A DNA stretch of 64,000 nt. It comes from Nocardia arthritidis NBRC 100137. Its GTDB lineage: Bacteria; Actinomycetota; Actinomycetes; Mycobacteriales; Mycobacteriaceae. The notes under the pieces are model-generated. The model did not search any database. It was not told the DNA's origin and saw only the letters and a program-made list of their open reading frames with translations. Below are positions 42,194-51,733 of the stretch, one piece after another; positions within the stretch are counted from its first letter, which is position 1; the number at the start of each line of letters is the position of its first letter. The position numbers and the translations under genes were made by a program. The stretch spans positions 1 through 64,000 of the forward strand of contig NZ_BDBB01000009.1 of the NCBI RefSeq assembly GCF_001612765.1. Reading direction: 5' to 3'.

Positions 42194-42910
42194 CGAGCAG
42201 CGCGGGTTCCTCGCCCCATTTATCGGAAGGACCGCGCTGTCGATCCGATACTTCCAACATTTACCACAGCACACCCCGAACAAACCGATCTTTACGGTTC
42301 ACGATTCGGACACCAAGCGGTCGCTTGGTTACAATTCAACCCGCTGAACAGTGAAAACACGCGTTTCACCGGCTTTCTTACACGAAACCGAAAAAGGGCA
42401 GCGAGTGAGAAATCACCTATCACTCTCACCGACGGCCGTGGCTGCGCTCGCGACCCCAGGGGCGGTGTGGCGGCGCATCCGCACCTGGGGCTGCTCGAAT
42501 CGGCGGATCGCTCTCACCGACATCGCGTAGCGCACGACACACCCGCTCCTCGACTCCGAACGGTTGCCGAACGAACCGGGGAAGGTCCGTATCGTGCGGT
42601 GACCCTCGACAACGGCGACGATCAGGCGTGGACCGGCGGGGCCCGAGCCCGGTGGCAGCCGGTCGGAAGGGCGGAAATCTCTCGCGCGCAACGCGTTGGC
42701 CCGTACGGGGCACTCGCCGCGCGAGGATCTATGGTGCATGATTCGCCCCCAGACACCCGGGTACCCGCCGACTATGGTTCGCCGAACCGAAGCTGTAGGC
42801 ACTCACGGCGAGGTCATCCGGGCACCGACGCTCTCGGACCGGATGGATGCCCGTTATTCGCCGCAGGCCTCGGCGCCGGCGTCCACAGCAAGGGAAACCA
42901 GGTGATACCG
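42194..42910. other. Intergenic region with AT-rich island
   Basis: About 715 bases. Bases ~42240-42420 drop to near 50% G+C, far below the surroundings, and contain the palindrome at 42312-42329. The rest holds only unconvincing open frames. It probably carries promoters for the small leftward gene and for the rightward Rv2629-like gene. Confidence 0.45.
42312..42329. promoter_or_regulatory. Perfect 18-bp palindrome in AT-rich intergenic region
   Basis: ACCAAGCGGTCGCTTGGT has exact 8-base arms and a 2-base centre. The form (CCAAGCG-N2-CGCTTGG) is typical of TetR-family operators in actinobacteria. No regulator gene adjoins it, so a regulator encoded elsewhere would bind here. Confidence 0.55.
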
Positions 42911-43987
42911 ATGGCCGATCTCCGCCGGATAATTCGAAAACACGGCCCTTTCGCCTCGATCTGCTTCGACAGCTCACACGACACCGAAGACGCGGCGCGT
43001 GGTACCGAGCTGCGTTGGCGCTCGATCGACGCGGAATTGGACCGCAGCGGAGCCCGCCCGCGTATCCGGCGGCTGCTGGCCCAGGCGATCGAACTGCATC
43101 CCCCGCCGCGCGGGCGCTGCGGCAGGCTGCTCATCGCCGACGAGACCGAGGTGCTCGCCGACGAGCGCTTGCCGAGCCCGCCGCACGCCCAGATCGTCCG
43201 GGTGTCACCCCTGCCCTACCTGCTGCCGCTCATCGAAGTGCAGGCCGAGAAGATACCGCACGTCGTGGCGCTCGTGGACCGGGTGAGCTCGGAACTCTAC
43301 GCGCTCGACGGCAACGGCGGCGAAGCGGAGGAGACCCTCCGCGGGGTCGGCCATCCGGCGCCGGAGATCCGGCGCGACGACTGGACGCATCGCACGATCC
43401 GGGAGCGGGTCGAGAACACCACGCGCCGCGACATCCGCGAATTCGCCGGGGAACTGGACCGGCTGGCCGACACCGTGCACGCGGAAGTCGTCGTGCTCGC
43501 CGGGGAAGCCCGGGCCCGGACGGAGCTGCGGGCGGTGTTCGACGCGAAGGGCAGGGATGTGGTCGAGGCCGAAGCGGGCACGCTGATACCGGGGTCGGAT
43601 CCGAAGGCGCTCGACGCGGAAGTCCGCGAGATCCTGCACCGGGTGGCGGCACTGCGCCACCGCCGGGTGCTCGACCGCTTCGCCGCCGAGATCGACCGTC
43701 CGGACGGCCTGGCGGTGGCCGGGCTGGCCGCGACCACAACGGCGTTGCGCGCCGCCACCGTGGAGCGCCTGCTGCTCGACCGTGCGGCGCTGGGTGACCG
43801 CTTGGTGCTGGCCGGGACCGCTCCGAACCCGTTGCTCGGCCCGTCGGCGAACGCCGCGGCCGGTGAGATGCGCCGTGCCGACGAAGCACTGCCGGTGGCC
43901 GCGTTGGCGATCGGCGCCGAGATCGTCCTGGTCGACGCCGTGGCCGCGCTGCGCGACGGAGCCGGCGCCCTGCTCCGCGCTGGCTAG
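42911..43987 (+). CDS. Rv2629-like protein (bacterial eRF1-like, baeRF family)
   Basis: A 358-residue protein matching M. tuberculosis Rv2629 as I remember it: GPFASICFDSSHDTEDAARG at the start, LPYLLPLIEVQ, VVALVDRVSSELYAL, then the Rossmann-like eRF1 domain (VVVLAGEARARTELRAVF) and the ending RADEALPVAALAIGAEIV. The family shares the eRF1 domain 2/3 fold and is proposed to act at stalled ribosomes or in stress; Rv2629 belongs to the hypoxia (DosR) response. The ATG at 42911 begins the conserved start; a GTG three codons earlier has a better purine tract. It converges with the PAS-ANTAR gene. Confidence 0.88.
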   Translation: MADLRRIIRKHGPFASICFDSSHDTEDAARGTELRWRSIDAELDRSGARPRIRRLLAQAIELHPPPRGRCGRLLIADETEVLADERLPSPPHAQIVRVSPLPYLLPLIEVQAEKIPHVVALVDRVSSELYALDGNGGEAEETLRGVGHPAPEIRRDDWTHRTIRERVENTTRRDIREFAGELDRLADTVHAEVVVLAGEARARTELRAVFDAKGRDVVEAEAGTLIPGSDPKALDAEVREILHRVAALRHRRVLDRFAAEIDRPDGLAVAGLAATTTALRAATVERLLLDRAALGDRLVLAGTAPNPLLGPSANAAAGEMRRADEALPVAALAIGAEIVLVDAVAALRDGAGALLRAG

Positions 43988-44000
43988 GACGCGGCGGAGA

Positions 44001-44687
44001 TCATGATTTCGGGATGCGCTCGTGCAGTGTGAGCAGCATGTGATCGAAGGCGGTCTGCGCCGCGGGAGGCTCCGGGGGCAGGTGATCGATCTCGGCGATG
44101 AGCTGGGCGGCCAGATCACGCAGCTTGACGTTGGTCTCCTGCGAACGCCACTGCAAGACGTGGAATGCCTGCTCGGCGTTGATCTGGTAGACCCGCATCA
44201 GCGCACCTTTGGCCTGCTCGATCAGCGCGCGCGCCTGGAACAGTTTCGGCAACGTGCCGTCGAGCAGATCCTGGCGCTCCTCGGCGATGGTGGTGGTCAG
44301 GTCGACGTAGTACCCCGCGGTGCCGACGACGGTGCCGTCCTTGTCGGTCATGGTGTCGCCCAGCACGAGGACGTGGTGCAGCGCTCCCGCGGTGTCGATG
44401 ATGCGGTGGCGGCTGCAGAACGGCTCGGCGTTGCGGACCGACTTCTCGATCGCCTCCGCGACATGATCCCGGTCCTCCGGGTGCTTGTGCGCGAGCAGCA
44501 ACTCGGTCGTCGGCGTCACCGAATCGGGCGCGTAACCGTGCATCGCGGCGACCTCGTCCGACCACTCCCACCGCTGGTCGGCGAACCAGAACCGGAAGCT
44601 CCCCGTGGTCTGCGGTGTGCCTGCGCCGACCACCCGCGCTACCGCTCCCTCGGCCGTGTCCACGATTCGGTCGCCCGATTCGTTCAT
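44001..44687 (-). CDS. PAS and ANTAR domain-containing transcription antitermination regulator
   Basis: A 228-residue protein. A PAS fold covers residues ~28-130 (FRFWFADQRWEWSDEVAAMH, TMTDKDGTVVGTAGYYVDLT). The C-terminal ANTAR domain is at ~140-200 (ALIEQAKGALMRVYQINAEQ, AFHVLQWRSQETNVKLRDLA). ANTAR proteins bind two-hairpin RNA leaders and prevent early termination; the PAS domain presumably senses redox, light or a ligand. The target RNA is unknown. It converges with the Rv2629-like gene with only 13 bases between the stops. Confidence 0.9.
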   Translation of the reverse strand: MNESGDRIVDTAEGAVARVVGAGTPQTTGSFRFWFADQRWEWSDEVAAMHGYAPDSVTPTTELLLAHKHPEDRDHVAEAIEKSVRNAEPFCSRHRIIDTAGALHHVLVLGDTMTDKDGTVVGTAGYYVDLTTTIAEERQDLLDGTLPKLFQARALIEQAKGALMRVYQINAEQAFHVLQWRSQETNVKLRDLAAQLIAEIDHLPPEPPAAQTAFDHMLLTLHERIPKS

Positions 44688-44900
44688 CGCGTCAGTATGC
44701 TCCTACCTGCGGCGTTTCACCGTGGATCCTGCGGATCGAAGCAGACGTCCCGACCCCGCACCCCCGCGGTGACATCATCATCCTAATCCTGTGGGAGCGG
44801 GTTCCATGCCTCCCCGATGGCGCCCCGCACCGATCCGGCGCCAGCGGTCACTGCCCACGTCACAGGAAAGCAACCCCGCGGCGGCGAATTGCTCGTGCCG

Positions 44901-45014
44901 TCATTCACCGAAGCGCAGGGTCACTTCGCTCGAGCGCGGGGCGGCGCGGCGGGCCAGCACCCGGCCCCGGCCGATCTCGTCTTCGGTGAGGGCCGACAGC
45001 GGATCGGAAGGCAT
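44901..45014 (-). pseudogene. Possible N-terminal remnant of a copper amine oxidase
   Basis: A 37-codon frame reading MPSDPLSALTEDEIGRGRVL... and ending EVTLRFGE-stop. The pattern DPLS-x-L-T-x-DEI and a following V-T-L strand resemble the first ~40 residues of copper-containing amine oxidases (HPLDPLSADEI). Nothing resembling the rest of that ~640-residue enzyme follows. No good ribosome site precedes it. It may be a decayed fragment, or chance similarity. Confidence 0.3.
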
Positions 45015-45126
45015 GCCGACACGTCCGGACTCGACCGTGGCGACGCAGAGTCCGGCAGCAGCCGCACTCTCTGCGTCGGGTTCCGAGCATGCTCGACAAC
45101 GGCGCAGACGCGCGTCGGCGACAGGT

Positions 45127-46734
45127 TCAGCGGCCGCGTTCGGCCCAGAACGCACAGTCGTGCGCGGCGGCGAAATCCTCCGTCACGACGCTGCCGGTCG
45201 CCCGCATGATCAGAGCAGGTCCATCGGAGCTGCGCCCGGCCGACTCCGGCCAGGCAGGCCATTCGGGTGAACCCGGAGCGTTCGGGTCGCCGGTGTGGGC
45301 AAAGGTGGTCCACCAGTGTTGCATTCGCGCGGCGAAAGCGGCGGACGCACCCGTCCAGGGAATCGGCACGCCCATGAATCTGGTGAACAGATAGAAGAGC
45401 TCGGAGGAGTGGAAGGCCCCGGGCAGAACAGGATTGGCGGCACCGAGCGGCGCCTGATCGACTTCGTACTGCCACAGCGGATGTCCGGCCTCGCGCGCCG
45501 TTCGGCTGGTGAACAGCGCGGGACAGGCGAACCGGCTGTCGGTGATCACCGCGATCTGGGCGGCGGCCGGGGAGGGGTATCGGTCGAGTGGATAGCGGGC
45601 CAGGACTCGCTCGGCGTCGGCGCCGAAGGATTCGCGCACGTACCGTTCGTAGCTCGCCGCGTCCGGGACGTGGCCGCGGGCGTAGTCGGTTTCGGCGACG
45701 CTCAGCGCGCCTTCCGCGCTGGTGGTCCCGACGATGAGCGGCGTCTTCCCCGCGTCCCCCGCCAAGGCCGCGTCGAGTGTCCGTGTGATGACGACGCCGT
45801 CGATGCTGGGCACCCAGACGGGAGTCTGTCCGTCGGCTTCGACGTTCGGCGCGTCCAGAAGTGCCGCTACGGGCAGTGCGCGCAGGCAGGCCAGCCGGGT
45901 CGCGGCATCCCCGCATCCGACGCGCTCGGCGTAGCGCTGCGAGCGCGCGAACGCCTCGCCGGGATCGACGGGGGCCAAGGGCGCTTGTGCGCAGGCGCCG
46001 CTCTGGATGATCGCTTTGGCGAACAGGGCCTCGGAGCCGGGTGCGGCGAAGTGGGTGCAGACACTCACGCCGCCTGCCGACTCGCCGAAGATCGTGACAT
46101 TGCCCGGATCGCCACCGAAAGCGGGCGCGTTGTCGCGCACCCACCGCAGAGCGGCCTGCTGGTCCTGGATGCCGACCGTTCCGGTGGCGCCGCCGGATTC
46201 GGCCGTCAGTTCGGGCAGCGACATGAAGCCGAACGGTCCGAGGCGGTAATTGGGAACGGCCACGATGACGTCGCCGTCGGCGACCATCCGGGTGGGCCCG
46301 TCGTATTCGCTGTTGGAGCCGTTGATATAGCCGCCACCGTAGAAGAACACCATGACGGGCAGCGGGCGATCGCGGGCGCGGTCCGGCGCGTATACGTCGA
46401 TGGTCAGGCAATCTTCGCTGGTCTGTCCGATCGGCGGCAGGCCGGGCAGGTACCCGTTCTGCACGCACTGCGGCCCGTGGTCGCGCGCGGGGCGCACACC
46501 GGGCCACGGCGGAACGGGGCGCGGCGGCCCGAACCGCGCTTCGCCCCCGGTGGGCGCGGCGAACGGGATGCCCAGGTATTCGACGACTCCGTCGACGGCG
46601 CGGCCGGAGACCTCACCGCCGGTCACGAGGACGCCGAGCGGAGCCGAGGCGACCACGGACGGCGGAGAACCCGCGAGGCACACACCGGCGGCGACCGTCA
46701 CAGCGAGCGCGGTTCGCATGATCGAGCGAATCAT
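45127..46734 (-). CDS. Secreted type-B carboxylesterase
   Basis: A 535-residue carboxylesterase/lipase (PF00135). A signal peptide is evident (MIRSIMRTALAVTVAAGVCL, cleavage near residue 30). SEDCLTIDVYAP, the oxyanion GGGYINGS, the nucleophile GESAGG with Ser219, the acid residue in TSAEGAL and the His in GAFHSSELFYLF form the full catalytic set. It hydrolyses esters outside the cell. It stands alone, transcribed leftward, with no regulator or terminator that I can assign. Confidence 0.92.
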   Translation of the reverse strand: MIRSIMRTALAVTVAAGVCLAGSPPSVVASAPLGVLVTGGEVSGRAVDGVVEYLGIPFAAPTGGEARFGPPRPVPPWPGVRPARDHGPQCVQNGYLPGLPPIGQTSEDCLTIDVYAPDRARDRPLPVMVFFYGGGYINGSNSEYDGPTRMVADGDVIVAVPNYRLGPFGFMSLPELTAESGGATGTVGIQDQQAALRWVRDNAPAFGGDPGNVTIFGESAGGVSVCTHFAAPGSEALFAKAIIQSGACAQAPLAPVDPGEAFARSQRYAERVGCGDAATRLACLRALPVAALLDAPNVEADGQTPVWVPSIDGVVITRTLDAALAGDAGKTPLIVGTTSAEGALSVAETDYARGHVPDAASYERYVRESFGADAERVLARYPLDRYPSPAAAQIAVITDSRFACPALFTSRTAREAGHPLWQYEVDQAPLGAANPVLPGAFHSSELFYLFTRFMGVPIPWTGASAAFAARMQHWWTTFAHTGDPNAPGSPEWPAWPESAGRSSDGPALIMRATGSVVTEDFAAAHDCAFWAERGR

Positions 46735-47146
46735 GGCTGTCCACTACCTCCGATGCGTCGCGACGGTCGGCGGCGAGGCAGGCGGCCTCGTCCACCGCGG
46801 TAGCCGGCATCGATCGGCTCGGCGTCACGGTGCGCGCTCGGATCTGGAGCCGACCGGCCGCACGCGGCTGGAGCCGAAACGCCGCTGGAACCCTCATCTG
46901 GCAGATCACACGCCCGCGGGACCCCTCGACGACGTTCGAACCCCTACCTGCGGCAGCGGACACCGTGTTCGGCCCTCATCGTCCGCCCGGCCCCGGCACG
47001 TCGCCACTGCGACCCGGGCGATGGCACCTCGGGCTGATGCTACAGCGGTCCGGTGTGCGTCGCGGTACACGACGCAGCTGCCGCGTGGGCCACGCACTGG
47101 TCACCACCGTCTGTTCCGGTTCGTCCGGCGACAACCGCGCCGCCCG
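46735..47146. other. Intergenic region, no supported gene
   Basis: About 410 bases between the carboxylesterase start and the end of the PKS-oxoamine synthase gene. It should hold the esterase promoter. No convincing ORF, RNA gene or strong terminator hairpin was seen. Confidence 0.4.
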
Positions 47147-50100
47147 TCAGCTCTCGGCGAGCAAGGCCATTTCCTCGGCGAGGATCTTGATCGTCTCGCG
47201 GACCTGATCTTCGGTATGGCAGGCGGTGATGAAGAACCGCAGGCGCGCCAGATTTTCCGGCACCGCCGGGTACAGGATCGGGTTGACATTGATGCCGCGG
47301 CGCAGCAGCGCGTTCGACAGTCTCAGCGTCTTCGGCGAGTCGCCGACGATGCACGGAACGATCGGTGTGTCGTGGCTGTCGCCGGTGTCGATCCCCGCTT
47401 CCTGGGCCAGTCGCAGGAACAGCCGGGAATTACGGCGTAAACGTTCCAGCGGTTCGGTCTCGGACCGCAACTTCCGGATCGCCGCGGCCGAGGCGGCCGC
47501 GTTCATCGGCGTCATGCCGACGCTGTAGACGAATCCGGGCGTGGTGTATTTCAGGAAGCGGATCAGCTCCGCGCTGCCCGCGACGTACCCGCCGCACCCG
47601 GCGAGCGCCTTCGATGTCGTCCCGGACCACAGCTCGACATCGGCGCGATCCACGCCGAAGTATTCGCCGATCCCGCCGCCACCCGCGCCGAGCACCCCGA
47701 CGCTGTGCGCCTCGTCGATCATCAACAGCGCCTTGTGCTTCTTCTTGACCGCGATGATTGCGGGCAGATCCGGGATGTCGCCGTCCTGGCTGTAGACGCC
47801 CTCGATCAGGATCAGTACCCGCCGGTACTGGTGACGGATCTCGGTGAGCAGTGCGTCCAGGGCGGCGTGGTCGTTGTGCGGGAACGGACGGCGGGTCGCG
47901 CCCGACAGCTTGCAGCCCTGCATGATGCTGTCGTGGGCGAGACTGTCGTGGATCACCAGGTCCTGCGGTCCGACCAGGTGTCCGATGATCGTGACGTTCG
48001 TGGAGTGGCCGCCGACCAGCGCGATGGCGTCCTCGGTGCCGAGCAGGGCCGCGAGTTCGGCCTCGAGTTCCCGGTGCACCGGCTTCTCACCGGACAGGAT
48101 CCGGCTGGCCGAGCAGGAGCTGCCGTAGCGCGCCACCGCGTCCTGCACGGCGGCGACGACCGCCGGATGACCGGACAGCCCCAGGTAGTTGTAGCTGGAG
48201 AAGTTGATCACCGGCGTACCGTCGATGACGGAGGTGTCTCGCGTGATGCCGTCGTTGATCAAGAAGTAGGGATTGGACAGCCCGAGCGCTTCTAGACCGG
48301 AGAACCGGTCGGCGATCGCCTTCACCTCCGCGAAATCCGAGATCCGGTACTCCGGCTCGACGACCGCGCGCCGGGGTTCGGGTGCCTCGGCCATCGTGGG
48401 CACGGCGGCTTGCCGCGAGACGGGCGCGCCCCCCTGATTCGTGACCTGAGCGATGACGTCACCGAGCGTCGTGGCGGGGGTGAACCGGCTCGGAACGATG
48501 GCCGCTTCGGGCAGCTTTCGCACGAGCGCGGCGATCAGGTCGGTGAGCATGAGCGAGTCGAATCCCAAATCGCCGCCGATCGTTTGGGTATCGCGGAGCC
48601 GATCGGCCGGGAAGCCGCTCACCCTGGCGAACTCCGCGCGTACGACACCGGCGACGGCTTCCGGGGCGATCGGCAGGTCCGTGGTCGTGTGCGTCGCGAT
48701 CGGTTGCGGAGTGACCGTCTGTGTCGTCGCCGGTGCGGCCCCCGCCTGTTGCGGAGCGCGCCCGGCGGACGGAACGCCCGCGAGACTCGCCAGCACGGCG
48801 TTCTGTTCCCGGAAGAGGGCGATCAACTGGTCCATGGAGGTTTCCTCGGTTGGTACGGAAGGCGTGGGGGTGGCGCACGGTTCGAGCCAGAACCGCTGAT
48901 CGGTGCAGAACTCATAACCGGGCAGCCGACGGCGGACGCGCTGCGCGGGTTCGTAGAGCCGGTCCCAGTCGGGATCGAATCCGTCGCGATACAGCGCGGC
49001 GACGGTGCCGGCGAGTTCGCCCCCGGTCGCGCCGGGTCCCGGACTGGGCGTCAGGCAGCGCGCCGCCAGGTCCGGGTGGATCCGGCCGACCGGCGCGGCG
49101 AGGACGCGACGCGGTCCGAGCTCGACGACATGACTCGGCTCGGCCCCGAGGGCGGCCTCGACGGCCTCGCCGAAGCGGACGGTGGCGCGGACGTGCTCGG
49201 TCCAGTACGCGGCGTCCATCGTCTCGGCCGCGTCGAGCAAGCGACCGCGCACGGTCGAGTACAGCGGCAGAGCCGGTGTCCGGTAGCTGCATTCGCGGGC
49301 GACGGACGCGAACCGCTCCAGCATGGGTTCCATCAGCGGACTGTGGAAGGCATGGGACACCGTGAGCGCCTTGGCGCCCACTCCGCGCGCCGCGAGCGCC
49401 TCGTGTATCCGGGTGATCGCCGCGGCGGCGCCGGACAGCACGATCTCTTTCGGTCCGTTGACGGCGGCGATCGCGATCTCCGCCCGGTCGGCGAGGAGGC
49501 CCGCGACGTCGGCCGCGTCCGCCCGCACGGCGAGCATCGCTCCGCCCGCGGGCAACTGCCGCATCAGCTCGCCTCGTGCGACGACGAGGCGGCACGCGTC
49601 GTCCAGATCGAACACTCCCGCCACGGCAGCGGCCGCGAACTCACCGATGCTGTGCCCGATCACCCAGGCCGGCCGGACGCCGACCTCGGCGAGCGACTTC
49701 GCCAAGGCGTACTCCATCGCGAAGATCGCCGGTTGCGCAAGATCGGTGCGGTCGATCCCGTTGTGCTCGTCGAGCATCAGCTCGCGCACCGAGCGACCGA
49801 GATGGGCGGCCATCACCTGGTCGACCGCCGCCAAGGCGCGCCGGAACAGCGGACTGGCCGCGTCCAGCATGCGAGCCATTCCCGGGAATTGCGAACCCTG
49901 CCCGGTGAACATCCAGCCGACGCTCAGCGGTCGCACCACTCCGGTATCCGCACCCCCGCGCAGCCGCGTGATCGCGGTGTCGCGATCCGCCGCGACGATC
50001 GCGAGCCGGGCACGGCCGGACGACTTGACCTGGTTGCTCGTCCAGCACAATTGCGCGAAATGATCCGGCTGGCTGGAAGCCAAGGCGTCGGCGAGCCGAC

Positions 50101-51445
50101 GAGCGTTGCGCCGCAACCCTTCCGCGTCGTTCGCCGACACCGTGAGCATTCCCCCGCCGGACGCCGGGGACGTTTCGGCCGCAGGTGCGCTGCCCAGCAC
50201 GACATGGGCGTTCGTGCCGCCGATGCCGAAACTGCTGACTCCGCCGTAGCCGGGACCTTCCAGCGGCATCGGGTCGGTGAGCAGACGCAGACCCTGCTGT
50301 GTCATCCGCAGCCGCGGGTTCTCCTGGTCGGCGAATCGCGACGGCGGAACCACGCCGTGCCGCAAGCTGAGGGCGGCCTTGATCAGGCCCGCAACGCCCG
50401 CGGCGCCCTCGGTGTGGCCGAGATTGCCCTTGATCGACCCGATCCCGCAGGGGCGCAGCCGGTTGCGTCCGTGCAGTTGCCCCAGCGCCTTGACCTCGAT
50501 CATGTCGCCGAGCACCGTTCCGGTGCCGTGCGCCTCGAGAAAATCCACCTGCTCGGGACGTACGCCCGCGCGCTCGCACGCCGCGCCGATCACCTGCTGC
50601 TGCGCCCACCGGTTCGGCGCCGTGATGCCGTTGCTGCGCCCGTCGGAATTGACGGCGCTGCCCTTGATCACCGCGTAGATCGGCAGGCCCGCCGCCTGGG
50701 CGTCGGCGAGGCGGCGCAGCACGAGTACCGCGACGCCCTCGCCGCGCACGATTCCGTCGGCGTCGGCGCTGAACGGCTTGCACCGAGCGTCCGGGGCGGA
50801 AAGACCGGCCTGGGTGTAGAACACCCCGACGGCGGGCGTGAGCACGAGGTTGACGCCCCCGGCGACCGCCTGATCGCATTCGCCGGAAGCCAGTGCGCCG
50901 CAGGCGAGGTGGACCGCGACCAGGGACGACGAGCAGGCCGTGTCGACCGCGACACTCGGTCCTTTCAGGTCGAACTGGTAGGACAACCGGTTCGCGGTCA
51001 TGAAGTACCCATTGCCGGAGCCGTGCTGCGGCGTGATCGCGGCGTAGTCGCTCATCTGCAAGTTGGCCCATTCGTTGGCCATCACCCCGACGAAGACGCC
51101 GGTCCGCGAACCGGCCTCGGAGCGCGGGTCGAGCGTGGCGTCTTCGAAGGCGCGCCAGGTGGCTTGCAGCAGCAGCCGCTGTTGCGGATCCATCGCCTCG
51201 GCTTCACGCGGGGAGATGCCGAAGAAGTCGGCGTCGAACGCGTCCGCGTCGTCCAGGAAGCCGCCGCTGCGGGTGTTGATCGTGCCGGGCGCACCGGCCG
51301 GGTCGTGGAAGTCGGCAGCGTTCCAGCGGCTCGCGGGAACCTCGCAGATCGCGTCACGTCCCTCGATCAGCAGCCGCCACAGCGCAGCGGGATCGGGCGC
51401 TTGGGGGAATCGGCAGTCGAGGCCGACGATGGCGATATCGGTCAT
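47147..51445 (-). CDS. Type I polyketide synthase fused to alpha-oxoamine synthase (KS-AT-ACP-AOS)
   Basis: A 1432-residue megaprotein. The ketosynthase (1-~425) has Cys171 in DTACSSS, His306 in EAHGTGT and His344 in GNLGHTEG. The acyltransferase (~505-800) has GHSIG with Ser599, and HAFH at ~698-701 predicts malonyl-CoA. A carrier domain has GFDSLM with Ser964. The C-terminal ~390 residues are a PLP alpha-oxoamine synthase (HDSLAHDSIMQG, IDEAHSVGVLG, SGTTSKALAG with Lys1279) of the KAPA-synthase/serine-palmitoyltransferase type. There is no ketoreductase, dehydratase or thioesterase, so one unreduced extension is expected. The product would leave by decarboxylative condensation with an amino acid, as in PigH, SxtA and Fum8. 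Start overlaps the ACP stop (ATGA). Confidence 0.95.
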   Translation of the reverse strand: MTDIAIVGLDCRFPQAPDPAALWRLLIEGRDAICEVPASRWNAADFHDPAGAPGTINTRSGGFLDDADAFDADFFGISPREAEAMDPQQRLLLQATWRAFEDATLDPRSEAGSRTGVFVGVMANEWANLQMSDYAAITPQHGSGNGYFMTANRLSYQFDLKGPSVAVDTACSSSLVAVHLACGALASGECDQAVAGGVNLVLTPAVGVFYTQAGLSAPDARCKPFSADADGIVRGEGVAVLVLRRLADAQAAGLPIYAVIKGSAVNSDGRSNGITAPNRWAQQQVIGAACERAGVRPEQVDFLEAHGTGTVLGDMIEVKALGQLHGRNRLRPCGIGSIKGNLGHTEGAAGVAGLIKAALSLRHGVVPPSRFADQENPRLRMTQQGLRLLTDPMPLEGPGYGGVSSFGIGGTNAHVVLGSAPAAETSPASGGGMLTVSANDAEGLRRNARRLADALASSQPDHFAQLCWTSNQVKSSGRARLAIVAADRDTAITRLRGGADTGVVRPLSVGWMFTGQGSQFPGMARMLDAASPLFRRALAAVDQVMAAHLGRSVRELMLDEHNGIDRTDLAQPAIFAMEYALAKSLAEVGVRPAWVIGHSIGEFAAAAVAGVFDLDDACRLVVARGELMRQLPAGGAMLAVRADAADVAGLLADRAEIAIAAVNGPKEIVLSGAAAAITRIHEALAARGVGAKALTVSHAFHSPLMEPMLERFASVARECSYRTPALPLYSTVRGRLLDAAETMDAAYWTEHVRATVRFGEAVEAALGAEPSHVVELGPRRVLAAPVGRIHPDLAARCLTPSPGPGATGGELAGTVAALYRDGFDPDWDRLYEPAQRVRRRLPGYEFCTDQRFWLEPCATPTPSVPTEETSMDQLIALFREQNAVLASLAGVPSAGRAPQQAGAAPATTQTVTPQPIATHTTTDLPIAPEAVAGVVRAEFARVSGFPADRLRDTQTIGGDLGFDSLMLTDLIAALVRKLPEAAIVPSRFTPATTLGDVIAQVTNQGGAPVSRQAAVPTMAEAPEPRRAVVEPEYRISDFAEVKAIADRFSGLEALGLSNPYFLINDGITRDTSVIDGTPVINFSSYNYLGLSGHPAVVAAVQDAVARYGSSCSASRILSGEKPVHRELEAELAALLGTEDAIALVGGHSTNVTIIGHLVGPQDLVIHDSLAHDSIMQGCKLSGATRRPFPHNDHAALDALLTEIRHQYRRVLILIEGVYSQDGDIPDLPAIIAVKKKHKALLMIDEAHSVGVLGAGGGGIGEYFGVDRADVELWSGTTSKALAGCGGYVAGSAELIRFLKYTTPGFVYSVGMTPMNAAASAAAIRKLRSETEPLERLRRNSRLFLRLAQEAGIDTGDSHDTPIVPCIVGDSPKTLRLSNALLRRGINVNPILYPAVPENLARLRFFITACHTEDQVRETIKILAEEMALLAES

Positions 51446-51708
51446 GCGGCGAGGGTGAATTCGGCGTCGATGTATGCGGCGATATCGGCGATGGTGGGGT
51501 ACTCGAAGACCAGCACCGGGTCGACCTCGAGCGACCAGCGGTCCTCGATCTCGCCACACAGACTCACCGCCGAGACGGAGTCCAAGCCCAGCTCGGCGAG
51601 CGGGACCACGGGATCCACCTCGTGGGGCGCGCGTTCGGTGTAGTCCGCCACGCGCTCCACCAGCCAATCCTGAATGGTGGTCGAACGAGAGATTGTGCTG
51701 CTGAACAT
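51442..51708 (-). CDS. Free-standing acyl carrier protein
   Basis: An 88-residue carrier protein. ELGLDSVSAVSLCGEIEDRW holds the phosphopantetheine Ser44, and the acidic helices around it (DIAAYIDAEF at the end) are typical. It lies between the fatty-acyl-AMP ligase (25 bases downstream of its stop) and the PKS gene (4-base overlap). It most probably receives the activated fatty acyl chain from the ligase and passes it to the ketosynthase. Confidence 0.94.
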   Translation of the reverse strand: MFSSTISRSTTIQDWLVERVADYTERAPHEVDPVVPLAELGLDSVSAVSLCGEIEDRWSLEVDPVLVFEYPTIADIAAYIDAEFTLAA

Positions 51709-51733
51709 GTTTCGGCTCCTCGGCGGGTTTCGA

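Noticed and set aside
41840..42910. Long upstream extension of the Rv2629-like frame (total 715 codons)
   Set aside because: The conserved protein starts at MADLRRIIRKHG (42911). The extension has poor codon bias, crosses the AT-rich island and overlaps a more convincing leftward frame.
48410..51643. Rightward 1077-codon open frame opposite the PKS gene
   Set aside because: Antisense shadow of the GC-rich KS-AT coding sequence; composition is Arg/Gly/Asp-rich with no domain.
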